A DNA stretch of 64,000 nucleotides from assembly GCF_028690125.1 (NCBI RefSeq), contig NZ_JAQVBV010000016.1, positions 1 through 64,000 of the forward strand, read 5' to 3'. The stretch comes from Bacteroides sp. (GTDB taxonomy: Bacteria > Bacteroidota > Bacteroidia > Bacteroidales > Bacteroidaceae). This document shows positions 1 to 8,033 of this stretch, piece by piece (the first letter of the stretch is position 1; each line of letters starts with the position of its first letter). A program made the position numbers and the translations under genes. Under the pieces are notes generated by a model. It was not told where the DNA came from. It saw only the letters and a list, made by a program, of their open reading frames with translations, and did no database searches.

Positions 1-28
1 TTGGTTCTTTTTTTGCTTCTCTAGCCAT
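1..28 (-). CDS. C4-type zinc ribbon protein, 5' end only
   Basis: Only the first nine codons are present, reading M-A-R-E-A-K-K-E-P from an ATG at 28-26, before the window ends. The start lies 4 bases after the stop of the Nif3 gene on the same strand. In Bacteroides genomes I recall a zinc ribbon (DUF164-like) protein with a very similar N-terminus directly downstream of Nif3, so the call rests on that synteny plus the short N-terminal match. The diagnostic cysteines lie outside the window. Confidence 0.5.
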
Positions 29-32
29 TTTA

Positions 33-1127
33 CTATAAATATTTTATGGGATTCGTATTTATTTTACTCAATTGGAGTGCAAAATTAGGAAATAAATCCC
101 GGATTATGGAATAAAAAATTTCTTTTGTATATTGTTCGCTTTCGTAATGACCGATTTCTGCCATCAGGATGTCTCCTTCGTGACCGAAATAATCATGATA
201 CTTAATTTCACCTGTAATAAACACATTTGCTTCCGACCGAATGGCTTGCGGAAGCAAAAAGGCTCCTGCTCCTCCACATAGTGCTACTTTCTTTACTTCT
301 CTACCCGTTAGCTTATTATGACGAAGGCAACCTACTTCAAATATTTTTTTGATACGATTTAAAAATTCAAATTCTGTTTCAGGATTTTCTAATTCACCAA
401 TAACACCTGATCCGGCTTGCATCCAATCATTTTGTAACGGATACAAATCAAAAGACGGTTCTTCATAAGGATGAACAGCTAATAAAGCTTTTATTACTTC
501 CGACTTTTTAAATGACGGTAAAATTGTTTCTATCCGTACTTCTCCTTCCTGATGTAACTCTCCAATAGTTCCACAGAAAGGATTTGCACCTTCTTTTGCC
601 CGAAATGTACCTTCTCCTTCCAAGTTGTAACTGCATGAATCATAGTTGCCTATATTACCACATCCGGCAGTAAACAATACTTGTCGGACAGCATTTGCTT
701 GTGTACAAGGAACAAAAGTCACTAACTTCGTCAGATAGTTCTCTTTAGGTTCAAGAATACGCAAGTTTTTCAGACCAATCTTTTCTCCTATTTTAAAGTT
801 TACTCCTCCCTGAGCGTTATCAAGATTGGTATGCGCTGAATAGATAATTATATCATTCTTTATCGCTTTCAATATGCAACGTTCTACATAATCCTTACCT
901 GTTATGGATTTGTATCTTTTAAAAATAAGTGGATGGTGTGAAATAACAAGATTGTATCCCAACGCAATAGCTTCATCCAACACGGATTCAGTAACATCAA
1001 GACACAACAAAGCCCCTGCAGCTTCCGCATCTGTCAATCCAATTTGCAAGCCGGCATTATCGAATCCGTCTTGCAATGGCAGAGGCGCGAATTGTTCAAG
1101 GGCGCATACTATCTCTTTAATTTTCAT
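33..1127 (-). CDS. Nif3-like dinuclear metal centre hexameric protein
   Basis: This is a NIF3/YbgI/YqfO family protein of about 364 residues, predicted to be cytosolic. The family forms hexameric toroids with a two-metal site; its cellular role is unsettled. Metal-ligand signatures are visible: VISHHP near residue 65 and a C-terminal GEIKYHD followed by GHYESE. The length and the extra segment between roughly residues 125 and 235 match the long bacterial form with a CutA-like insert. I chose the ATG at 1127 over the longer frame from 1151 because the protein similarity begins at MKIKEIV and a -7 promoter element lies at 1149-1156, inside the longer frame. It appears to be cotranscribed with the zinc ribbon gene that follows 4 bases later. 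Confidence 0.9.
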   Translation of the reverse strand: MKIKEIVCALEQFAPLPLQDGFDNAGLQIGLTDAEAAGALLCLDVTESVLDEAIALGYNLVISHHPLIFKRYKSITGKDYVERCILKAIKNDIIIYSAHTNLDNAQGGVNFKIGEKIGLKNLRILEPKENYLTKLVTFVPCTQANAVRQVLFTAGCGNIGNYDSCSYNLEGEGTFRAKEGANPFCGTIGELHQEGEVRIETILPSFKKSEVIKALLAVHPYEEPSFDLYPLQNDWMQAGSGVIGELENPETEFEFLNRIKKIFEVGCLRHNKLTGREVKKVALCGGAGAFLLPQAIRSEANVFITGEIKYHDYFGHEGDILMAEIGHYESEQYTKEIFYSIIRDLFPNFALQLSKINTNPIKYL

Positions 1128-1148
1128 TATATGTAGAAAATTTGGATG

Positions 1149-1156
1149 CAAATATA
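1149..1156 (-). promoter_or_regulatory. Bacteroides -7 element for the Nif3 gene
   Basis: TATATTTG on the minus strand matches the Bacteroides TAnnTTTG -7 consensus, 21 bases upstream of the chosen ATG. I do not see a convincing -33 TTTG. Confidence 0.45.
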
Positions 1157-1198
1157 GCGAAAAAAGAAGAAAGAATGGCTTTTTTATTGATTTTTTAT

Positions 1199-1206
1199 TA
1201 TATTTG
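1199..1206 (+). promoter_or_regulatory. Bacteroides -7 element for the frameshifted lipoprotein gene
   Basis: TATATTTG on the plus strand fits TAnnTTTG and lies 27 bases before the ATG at 1234. No clear -33 element is visible. Confidence 0.4.
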
Positions 1207-1233
1207 TTGCATACCTTTAAATATTAAATTACA

Positions 1234-1637
1234 ATGAAATTAATTTTATTTTATTTTTCTTTGATTATTCTGACTGTCTCCTGTCAGTTAAAGCAAAAAG
1301 ATAATCTTAATGAGGATGTAATTGATGACACTTGCATACCTGATACAGCCAAAGCTACAGCTATCTTTTGGATTGACAAAGCCGAAAAAAAGATGCGACA
1401 ATGTATCCCGTCCGTACTATTAAAGCAAAAGTATTCATTCACAAAGATGGAAAAGTGGATTTAAAGGAGTTTGTAAAAGACCAATCTCCTGGCGTTAATA
1501 AGTATATACGTCATTATCTAGCCAAATTTCAAGTACCAAAAAGAATGTTTGAAGGTGGCTATTTAAACCCTGGAGAACAATTTATCCAAATTCGCTGCCT
1601 GTGGGGAGACAAACAAAAAAAGATAATGCAGGACTAG
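1234..1637 (+). pseudogene. Small lipoprotein (DUF4891-like) with a frameshift
   Basis: Two overlapping plus-strand frames make one protein. The first (1234-1464) starts with a lipoprotein signal ending TVSC and reads well to EKKMRQ. The second frame then continues with YPVRTIKAKVF and IHKDGKVDLKEF and runs to a stop at 1637. Adding a single A near 1400, making CAAATG from CAATG, would restore an uninterrupted protein of about 135 residues. The joined C-terminal half resembles the Bacteroides DUF4891 family as I remember it, whose function is unknown. The lesion could be a real inactivating deletion, a phase-variable site or a sequencing error; no long homopolymer is present to favour slippage. 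Confidence 0.7.
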
Positions 1638-1702
1638 AAATCCTTAAACCTATTTGCTCTTTCAGGTTTCACTCCTCTCTGTACACTATTTAGCCTATAG
1701 AT

Positions 1703-1753
1703 TTTTCTTTTTTCCTATTGAAATATTTCTCTCCCAGAATGGAAAAAAGAAAA
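1703..1753. terminator. Terminator-like inverted repeat between convergent genes
   Basis: TTTTCTTTTTTCC at 1703-1715 is perfectly complementary to GGAAAAAAGAAAA at 1741-1753, giving a 13-bp stem with a 25-nt loop. It lies between the plus-strand lipoprotein pseudogene and the minus-strand VOC gene, so it could stop transcription from both sides. The stem is AT-rich, which makes it weak. Confidence 0.4.
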
Positions 1754-1890
1754 GATGCTAATAGATTATTTTTTTCTTCTCAATGTTTATTTAAAACATC
1801 ACAATCTTTAAAAAAAATATTATTATCTTTTTCAGAAACTTTATTATAGAAATTTGTGAATGATAAATAAAGGATAGTGAAGGGTGAGGA

Positions 1891-2277
1891 TTAAATCGTT
1901 ATTTCTACTAAATTCTTATCCGGATCAAGAATACTTCCTTCAAAAAAGCCATCTCCAGTAGTACGGGGTTCGCTTGCAATGGTATATCCATCATTACGGA
2001 AGCGTTCTATAAACGCTAAAACAGCTTCTTTACTACCTACAGAAAAAGAAAAATGTGCCAACCCAATATGTAATATGCTATCTGGCTCGGTAATATTTAT
2101 TTTCCGCATTATTTCTAATGCGGTATCTTCTTCTTCTTCAAAGCGCATAAAATAGGATTCAAAACCTTTTTGAGGATTTGTATATTTTTCGTTTGTACGA
2201 CCATCGAAATATTTAGTATAGAATTCACGAAGCTCTTCTAATTGATTAGTCCATAGAGCAATATGATTAATTTTCAT
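1891..2277 (-). CDS. VOC (glyoxalase/bleomycin-resistance) family protein
   Basis: A 128-residue cytosolic protein of the vicinal oxygen chelate fold. It begins MKINHIALW, with the first-strand histidine expected for a metal ligand, and has two beta-alpha-beta-beta-beta halves. The end DPDKNLVEI carries the usual terminal glutamate ligand. The family includes lactoylglutathione lyases, dioxygenases and resistance proteins; the sequence alone does not fix the substrate. It stands alone, with its own -7 element at 2307-2314 and a terminator-like repeat downstream. Confidence 0.85.
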   Translation of the reverse strand: MKINHIALWTNQLEELREFYTKYFDGRTNEKYTNPQKGFESYFMRFEEEEDTALEIMRKINITEPDSILHIGLAHFSFSVGSKEAVLAFIERFRNDGYTIASEPRTTGDGFFEGSILDPDKNLVEITI

Positions 2278-2306
2278 AGCTTTATTATATTACAATTTGT
2301 TTTTTG

Positions 2307-2314
2307 CAAAGATA
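2307..2314 (-). promoter_or_regulatory. -7 element for the VOC gene
   Basis: TATCTTTG on the minus strand is a perfect TAnnTTTG, 29 bases upstream of the ATG at 2277. Confidence 0.5.
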
Positions 2315-2365
2315 AAGAAAGAAACTAAGAATGACATTGATGTATATCAAAATCGTTCCAGCAAA

Positions 2366-3211
2366 CTAATCAATATTCTGAAAATTAAGAGCTTGTTCAA
2401 TATAGACCCTTTCTAGATTCGGATATTTCACTTTATATTGAGATGTAACATCCAGTAGATAGACATAATTAATAGGAAGATTCATGCGAATGTTATTTGA
2501 TTCATTCTTTGCCCTCATTTCGTCCCTAATACAGAATAAAGCAAGTTTTTCCTCATTGGATGTAAAAATATACCAGTAATAAATCTGTTCATGTATTGGG
2601 CTAGGTGCGAGACTCACCGGTATCTCTCCTTTATACATGGAATTATATTCCTTATATTCCACGTCATATAATTTCTGTGGATATATCCGAACTTTTTCAA
2701 CTGCGTTTTTCTTTTCATATATAAAACAATATCCTCCTCCTTCTTTGAATGTAGAAGATAATAATTCTTTCTCAAGATTCATTTTATCTTGATCACTCAT
2801 ATTATCTCCATAAATTCTACAACTCGGTGAACTAATTATTGTAGCAGAAGATTTATCGACTTTAACATTTACTGAAATGGATAGAGTACTTCCTGAAGAA
2901 TCTTTAATAGTAATTTTCGCTTTACCAAGAACTAAAGGAACCAAGGTAACTGTTCTCCCATCACATTTTGCATCCAAAACATCTTCATTATTATTGCTTA
3001 TAACAAACTTTCCATCACCTCCTTGAATTTGAAACAATAGTTCTCGCCAACGTATTGAGATCGACATAGTACTGCTATCGCCTTTACCGACAATATTTTG
3101 TCCTCCATCAACAAGAGTAATTGGAAAAATCGTCTCTTCTTTATTACATGATACAAAACATACTGAACTTAATATCAGTATCATTATTGCCCAAGCCTTT
3201 ATCTGTCTCAT
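2366..3211 (-). CDS. Hypothetical lipoprotein with an Ig-like N-terminal region
   Basis: A 281-residue protein with a signal peptide and lipobox ending VSC at about residue 22, so it is probably anchored in the envelope. Residues about 30-120 have the pattern of a bacterial Ig-like (BIG2-type) beta-sandwich, with repeated short strands such as LVPLVLGKAKITIKD and SISVNVKV. The remaining 160 residues resemble no family I can name. It is monocistronic, with a -7 element at 3232-3239 just upstream. Function unknown; surface or periplasmic binding is a guess. Confidence 0.75.
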   Translation of the reverse strand: MRQIKAWAIMILILSSVCFVSCNKEETIFPITLVDGGQNIVGKGDSSTMSISIRWRELLFQIQGGDGKFVISNNNEDVLDAKCDGRTVTLVPLVLGKAKITIKDSSGSTLSISVNVKVDKSSATIISSPSCRIYGDNMSDQDKMNLEKELLSSTFKEGGGYCFIYEKKNAVEKVRIYPQKLYDVEYKEYNSMYKGEIPVSLAPSPIHEQIYYWYIFTSNEEKLALFCIRDEMRAKNESNNIRMNLPINYVYLLDVTSQYKVKYPNLERVYIEQALNFQNID

Positions 3212-3231
3212 AGTCTAGTTTTATTTTGATT

Positions 3232-3239
3232 CAAAAGTA
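3232..3239 (-). promoter_or_regulatory. -7 element for the Ig-like lipoprotein gene
   Basis: TACTTTTG on the minus strand fits TAnnTTTG, 20 bases upstream of the ATG at 3211. Confidence 0.45.
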
Positions 3240-3277
3240 ATACTATTTATCTAAATATTAATACTTCATGTACCTTA

Positions 3278-3550
3278 TTATTGTTTTATTTGCACTTTAT
3301 TTTTTAAGGCATAATGTTCATCTACGACACGATCTGTAGGAAAAAATGTGAAAATCATCCGCCAATCTCCTTCTCTATATATAAATTTCCGCCCATTTGC
3401 TCCATGAAGGATTAATTCGTATTTCTCCCATAAAAATGCATCTAAATGTTCCGGCATTTCTTTACCAACTGTCCAAAATTCTACTGTAATAAAGAATTTC
3501 GGAATGGATACTTCTGCTACTTTTTGGAAAATCCGATCAATAATTGTCAT
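3278..3550 (-). CDS. Small hypothetical protein coupled to the FetB-like permease
   Basis: A 90-residue soluble protein with no signal peptide or membrane segment; aromatic-rich in the middle (FFITVEFW, GDWRMIFTFFP). Its ATG overlaps the last four bases of the upstream permease gene, which suggests translational coupling and a shared mRNA with the exporter. I do not recognise the family. Codon use and strand agree with a real gene, and the overlap is the best evidence that it is expressed. Confidence 0.6.
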   Translation of the reverse strand: MTIIDRIFQKVAEVSIPKFFITVEFWTVGKEMPEHLDAFLWEKYELILHGANGRKFIYREGDWRMIFTFFPTDRVVDEHYALKNKVQIKQ

Positions 3551-4347
3551 TTCCTTGGTTCTTGGGTTACATCTAATAGTTTTCCGTATGCGTCAAATGA
3601 TCTACGTGATGCTAATGATATGGTGATCATTAATGAAAGCATGGATGCAGTGAAAGTAATCACCATAATCATCATCTGATATTTGATAGCTACATTCGGA
3701 CTGCTTCCTCCCAATATCTGCCCTATCATGGTTCCAGGAAGAGATACCAACCCCATTACTGCAATATTTGCTATTAAAGGACTGAATGATTTAATAATAG
3801 CTTGACGAATGAATGGTGCTTGGGCTTCCTGTCGTGTTGCTCCATTTCCTAATAAATAATGGTATAGTTGTTGTTCGCGTTTCAATCCACTGTAATAGGT
3901 ATTAAGTGCAATGACATTGCTAGATAACATATTTCCCATTAAGATTCCAGATATTGGAATAAAATATTGAGCGCTGAAAATGTTGTTTAGTTGGAGTACA
4001 ATGCCTATAAAATACATTCCTACGAGTATAACACTACACAGAAAACCTACAGAAAGAGGAATAAGCAAAATTTTTCTTTTTAATTGAGTACGTACCAATG
4101 CTGTTTGCCCTGCAACAAAGATCATAATAATCACCCAAAGCGAATTGATCCAGGGATTATTCCATAAAAAAAGATATTTTAGATACATACCAATGAAGAA
4201 CAATTGAATGATCATTCGTAATGTTCCTATCATTGCAGGCTTTAGCAATCCAGTTTTGAATTTCCAAAGATAAAAAAAAGGAATAGCAAGTAGAAGCAAG
4301 CCTATAAATAAGTTGAAATATGTGATATCAATAGTTCCCACGCACAA
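3547..4347 (-). CDS. fetB: FetB-like (UPF0014) ABC transporter permease
   Basis: A 266-residue inner-membrane protein with about seven hydrophobic helices, of the UPF0014/YbbM family. In E. coli, FetAB lowers intracellular iron and protects against oxidative stress. Family-typical stretches are visible, including GNMLSSNVIALNTYYSGL near the middle and SLPGTMIGQILGGSSP towards the C-terminus. It follows the ATPase gene by 6 bases and overlaps the 90-residue gene by 4. Iron as substrate is inferred from the family; Bacteroides members have not been tested as far as I know. Confidence 0.85.
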   Translation of the reverse strand: MCVGTIDITYFNLFIGLLLLAIPFFYLWKFKTGLLKPAMIGTLRMIIQLFFIGMYLKYLFLWNNPWINSLWVIIMIFVAGQTALVRTQLKRKILLIPLSVGFLCSVILVGMYFIGIVLQLNNIFSAQYFIPISGILMGNMLSSNVIALNTYYSGLKREQQLYHYLLGNGATRQEAQAPFIRQAIIKSFSPLIANIAVMGLVSLPGTMIGQILGGSSPNVAIKYQMMIMVITFTASMLSLMITISLASRRSFDAYGKLLDVTQEPRK

Positions 4348-4353
4348 ATCTTT

Positions 4354-4974
4354 TTATAATTCTATTACATAATGACAACCGGAAGCAAAATCTTTATCAT
4401 GTGATACAGCTAGTACTGCGGCTCCTTTTTTCGCTTGTTGACGAAAGAAGGTTAAAACTCTGTCTGTTGAGTCAGCATCCAAAGCTGAAGTAGGTTCATC
4501 AATAATAATCAGAGGTTTGTTAAGCATTGCAGCAACAGCCAGCATTATTCGCTGCCGTTGTCCCCCCGAAACTTCATTAACTCTCTTAAAATACAATTCA
4601 TGTTCCAATCCCAACTCATTAAAGCAAGCAAACAATCGTTCTTCCGAAAAAGGAATAGAATGATTAACTTTCAAATCAAAAGGTAAAGCCACTATCTCTT
4701 TCACCCATTCAAAAGGAAGTGCCAGCTCTTGAGGAATCCATGCAATTTGCCGACGGATAATGTCAATCGTTGATTTATCTAACAATGTTTCCCCCACTCT
4801 GATAGTACCCTCCTTTAATGGTACAAATCCCATAACTGCATTCAACACCGATGTTTTTCCACAGCCGGATTGTCCGACGATACAGGCAGTTTCTCCCTTT
4901 TCCAAATGTAGATTAAATTTGGAAAAAAGAACTTCTGATCTAAAAGCAACACAAGCATTATTAATATGTAACAT
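4354..4974 (-). CDS. fetA: FetA-like ABC transporter ATP-binding protein
   Basis: A 206-residue ABC ATPase. Walker A GQSGCGKTS lies near residue 34, the signature VSGGQRQR near 135, Walker B LIIIDEPTSALD near 155 and the switch histidine in VSHDKDF near 195. The domain is compact, like the YbbL/FetA group that pairs with UPF0014 permeases, and the next gene is exactly such a permease. It is divergent from the putrescine operon, with a -7 element at 5000-5007. Confidence 0.88.
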   Translation of the reverse strand: MLHINNACVAFRSEVLFSKFNLHLEKGETACIVGQSGCGKTSVLNAVMGFVPLKEGTIRVGETLLDKSTIDIIRRQIAWIPQELALPFEWVKEIVALPFDLKVNHSIPFSEERLFACFNELGLEHELYFKRVNEVSGGQRQRIMLAVAAMLNKPLIIIDEPTSALDADSTDRVLTFFRQQAKKGAAVLAVSHDKDFASGCHYVIEL

Positions 4975-4999
4975 GGCGTTTTTAATTCTTTCTTTCCGG

Positions 5000-5007
5000 C
5001 AAAGGTA
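5000..5007 (-). promoter_or_regulatory. -7 element for the fetAB-like operon
   Basis: TACCTTTG on the minus strand fits TAnnTTTG, 25 bases upstream of the ATPase ATG at 4974. It lies almost back to back with the plus-strand element at 5027-5034. Confidence 0.45.
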
Positions 5008-5026
5008 GTATTTTCTTGAAAAACGT

Positions 5027-5034
5027 TATCTTTG
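5027..5034 (+). promoter_or_regulatory. -7 element for the putrescine operon
   Basis: TATCTTTG on the plus strand is a perfect TAnnTTTG, 26 bases upstream of the ATG at 5061. It lies inside the longer in-frame extension that starts at 5016, which argues that the extension is not translated. Confidence 0.5.
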
Positions 5035-5060
5035 CCTCACTAATTAATTCAAGAAAAGTT

Positions 5061-5603
5061 ATGATACTAAACGAAAGAGATGCCCGTCATGAGCACGTTT
5101 TGCAGGTTGCACGCCAAATGATGACTGCAGCTCGTACTGCTCCCAAAGGAAAGGGTATTGATATTATTGAAGTAGCTTTGATTACTGGTGAAGAAATAAA
5201 AATATTGTCAGATACTATGGTAGCTATGGTAGAAGAACATGGAATGAAATTCTTCCTTCGTGATGCTGATAACATATTAAGTGCTGAATGTGTTATATTA
5301 ATAGGTACACATGAACAAGCACAAGGATTGAATTGTGGTCATTGTGGATTTTCAACTTGTGGAGGACGTACAGAAGGAGTTCCCTGTACCATCAATAGTA
5401 TTGATGTCGGAATTGCTATTGGTTCTGCTTGTGCCACAGCAGCCGATATGCGTGTTGATACTCGTGTCATGTTTTCCGCAGGATTAGCTGCACAACGCTT
5501 GAATTGGTTGAAAGATTGCAAAATGGTTATGGCAATTCCTGTTAGTGCATCATCCAAAAATCCGTTCTTTGATCGGAAACCTAAGCAAGAAAGTAATAAA
5601 TAA
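5061..5603 (+). CDS. DUF2148 (ferredoxin-like domain) protein
   Basis: A soluble protein of about 180 residues in the DUF2148 family. The central cysteine cluster, LNCGHCGFSTCGG near residue 93 and PCTINSIDVGIAIGSACATAAD after it, would suit an iron-sulfur cluster or metal site; the function is not established. I chose the ATG at 5061 because the family begins at MILNERDARHEHV and a -7 element lies just upstream. It is the first gene of a run with agmatine deiminase (18 bases downstream) and N-carbamoylputrescine amidase. The link to polyamine synthesis comes from context only. Confidence 0.85.
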   Translation: MILNERDARHEHVLQVARQMMTAARTAPKGKGIDIIEVALITGEEIKILSDTMVAMVEEHGMKFFLRDADNILSAECVILIGTHEQAQGLNCGHCGFSTCGGRTEGVPCTINSIDVGIAIGSACATAADMRVDTRVMFSAGLAAQRLNWLKDCKMVMAIPVSASSKNPFFDRKPKQESNK

Positions 5604-5621
5604 CTAAATAACAACAGACTA

Positions 5622-6737
5622 ATGGGAATCATTGTCGGACTCCCCCGTTCCGGTGGTTCGGAGAAGGATTTACAATTAAATTTCGGTAAAATTATTGCTG
5701 AACAAGTAGAAGTAAGAGCACCGCATCTGCCTGCTGAATGGTATCCACAAAGTGGCATTCAATTAACATGGCCTCATGTTGGTACTGATTGGGCACATAT
5801 GCTAAAAGAAGTACAAGAATGCTTTGTGAACTTAGTTCGCGAAATTGCAAAACGTGAAATTGTATTGATCGTTACTCCAGAACCTGAAGCTGTAAAAAAG
5901 CAAATTGAAGCTACGGTCAATATGGATAATGTCCGTTTTCTGGAGTGTGAGACTAATGATACTTGGGCGCGGGATCATGGAGCTATTACTATGATTGATG
6001 AGGGAACCCCTTCCCTGCTCGATTTTACTTTTAACGGTTGGGGATTGAAATTTGCATCCGATCTGGATAATCAAATAACGCGTCATGCCGTAGAAGCCGA
6101 AGTTCTGAAAGGGCGTTATGTCAATCGTCTTGGTTTTGTTCTTGAAGGAGGGGCTATAGAAAGCGACGGAATGGGAACATTGCTAACTACTTCTGAATGT
6201 CTGCTCTCCCCTAATAGAAACGGGCAATTGAACCGAGTTGAGATAGAAGAATATTTGAAATCAACCTTCCATCTACAGAGGGTACTATGGCTAGATCATG
6301 GTTATCTTGCCGGAGATGACACTGACAGTCACATTGATACCTTGGCGCGTTTTTGTAGTTCAAGTATTATTGCATACGTAAAATGTGATAATAAAGATGA
6401 CGAACATTATGAAGCTCTTCAGGCGATGGAAAAACAATTGCAAACTTTCCGAACATTAAGTGGTGAACCTTATCAATTACTGGCGTTGCCAATGGCAAAT
6501 AAGGTGGAAGAATCCGGAGAACGCCTTCCTGCTACTTATGCAAACTTCCTTATTATGAACAATGCAATTCTTTATCCCACCTATAATCAGCCGGAAAATG
6601 ATAAGAAAGCGCAAGAGATCTTACAACAGGCATTTCCAAAACATGAAGTTATCGGAATTGATTGTCGTGCCTTAATCAAACAACATGGATCTTTACATTG
6701 TGTTACTATGCAATATCCGTTGGGAGTCATCAAATAA
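5622..6737 (+). CDS. aguA: Agmatine deiminase
   Basis: This cytosolic enzyme of the peptidylarginine-deiminase-like fold hydrolyses agmatine to N-carbamoylputrescine and ammonia. It shows the family landmarks: ETNDTWARDHG near residue 107, GFVLEGGAIE near 165, a histidine in HIDTLARF, and the catalytic cysteine near residue 360 in GSLHCVTMQYP. The conserved protein begins at HLPAEWYPQSG, about 34 residues in. No other ATG exists in between, so the N-terminal extension is either real or the true start is non-standard. The amidase for the next step begins 12 bases downstream. Confidence 0.92.
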   Translation: MGIIVGLPRSGGSEKDLQLNFGKIIAEQVEVRAPHLPAEWYPQSGIQLTWPHVGTDWAHMLKEVQECFVNLVREIAKREIVLIVTPEPEAVKKQIEATVNMDNVRFLECETNDTWARDHGAITMIDEGTPSLLDFTFNGWGLKFASDLDNQITRHAVEAEVLKGRYVNRLGFVLEGGAIESDGMGTLLTTSECLLSPNRNGQLNRVEIEEYLKSTFHLQRVLWLDHGYLAGDDTDSHIDTLARFCSSSIIAYVKCDNKDDEHYEALQAMEKQLQTFRTLSGEPYQLLALPMANKVEESGERLPATYANFLIMNNAILYPTYNQPENDKKAQEILQQAFPKHEVIGIDCRALIKQHGSLHCVTMQYPLGVIK

Positions 6738-6749
6738 GTAGAAATAAAT

Positions 6750-7634
6750 ATGAGAAAGATAAAAGTAGGATTAATTCAGCAGTCCAATACTGCAAATATC
6801 AAAGCCAATTTAATGAATCTGGCAAAAAGTATAGAAGCCTGTGCTGCTCATGGTGCTCAATTGATCGTCCTTCAAGAGTTACACAATTCTCTTTATTTTT
6901 GTCAAACAGAAAACACCAACCTGTTTGATCTTGCCGAACCTATTCCAGGACCTTCAACAGGTTTCTATTCTGAGTTAGCTGCTGCCAATAAAGTGGTCAT
7001 TGTCACTTCACTTTTCGAAAAGCGTGCACCAGGTTTATATCATAATACTGCTGTAATATTTGACCGCGATGGAAGTGTTGCCGGAAAATACCGTAAAATG
7101 CATATTCCTGATGATCCCGCCTATTATGAAAAATTTTATTTTACTCCTGGCGACATAGGTTTCGAGCCAATTCAAACTTCATTAGGAAAACTTGGAGTAT
7201 TGGTGTGTTGGGATCAATGGTATCCCGAAGCAGCTCGTTTGATGGCTTTGAAAGGTGCTGAGCTTTTGATTTACCCTACTGCTATTGGTTGGGAAAGTAG
7301 TGATACAGACGATGAGAAAGCCCGGCAACTTAATGCGTGGATTATTTCCCAACGTGCTCATGCAGTTGCAAATGGTCTTCCTGTTATCTCAGTCAATCGT
7401 GTAGGATATGAACCTGATCCTTCGGGTCAGACCAATGGTATTTTATTTTGGGGAAACAGTTTTGTAGCAGGACCACAAGGAGAATTTTTAGCACAAGCGG
7501 GCAATGATGATGCTGAAAATATGGTTGTTGAAATTGATATGGAACGTTCAGAAAATGTTCGTCGTTGGTGGCCTTTTCTACGTGATCGTCGAATTGATGA
7601 GTATGAGGGACTGACAAAACGTTTTCTGGACTAG
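6750..7634 (+). CDS. aguB: N-carbamoylputrescine amidase
   Basis: A 294-residue carbon-nitrogen hydrolase of the nitrilase superfamily that converts N-carbamoylputrescine to putrescine, CO2 and ammonia. The Glu-Lys-Cys triad is visible: Glu near residue 43 in LQELHNS, Lys near 116 in KYRKMHIPDDP, and Cys near 153 in VCWDQWYPEAAR. The full-length match to plant and bacterial AguB and the upstream agmatine deiminase make the assignment firm. Its 3' end is 9 bases from the convergent GtrA gene, with no obvious hairpin between them. Confidence 0.93.
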   Translation: MRKIKVGLIQQSNTANIKANLMNLAKSIEACAAHGAQLIVLQELHNSLYFCQTENTNLFDLAEPIPGPSTGFYSELAAANKVVIVTSLFEKRAPGLYHNTAVIFDRDGSVAGKYRKMHIPDDPAYYEKFYFTPGDIGFEPIQTSLGKLGVLVCWDQWYPEAARLMALKGAELLIYPTAIGWESSDTDDEKARQLNAWIISQRAHAVANGLPVISVNRVGYEPDPSGQTNGILFWGNSFVAGPQGEFLAQAGNDDAENMVVEIDMERSENVRRWWPFLRDRRIDEYEGLTKRFLD

Positions 7635-7643
7635 TGATATATT

Positions 7644-8033
7644 TTATTTGAAAGTTATCTTTTTATTAGCCATAAAGTTTACTCCTCCATAGATAAATAG
7701 TCCAAGAAATTGAGCAAGATATTCATTAACATCCAATCCTTCTACTAAAAGAACAAGAAAAAGAAATTGTGCAGTGTAAGCTACTACGAAAGCAGAACAG
7801 AAGAACAGTATTTGTTTCCAAATGCTGTTCTTCCTTTTTTCTGTTGGAAATATCCAGTATTTACACCAAATAAAATTATGAATCTGAGCTATCACATACG
7901 CAGTTATATTCGCAACCAGATAATCCCCTTCGAATGATAGACTTTCCATCATTAGCCATACAACTAATGCCATTATCAAAGCATTCATTGTACCGATTAC
8001 TATGAAACGGAATATACGTATTGATTCTTTCAT
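7644..8033 (-). CDS. GtrA family membrane protein
   Basis: A 129-residue protein with four predicted membrane helices, of the GtrA family. These small proteins usually help move or present lipid-linked sugars for envelope glycan modification. Its start overlaps the end of the LTA-synthase-like gene by four bases (ATGA arrangement), so it is probably translated from the aspS-led transcript. The pairing suggests a shared role in envelope lipid or glycan modification, which is inference. Confidence 0.82.
   Translation of the reverse strand: MKESIRIFRFIVIGTMNALIMALVVWLMMESLSFEGDYLVANITAYVIAQIHNFIWCKYWIFPTEKRKNSIWKQILFFCSAFVVAYTAQFLFLVLLVEGLDVNEYLAQFLGLFIYGGVNFMANKKITFK

Noticed and set aside
5339..5758. 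139-codon open frame on the minus strand
   Set aside because: It overlaps the DUF2148 and agmatine deiminase genes antisense and has no family features.
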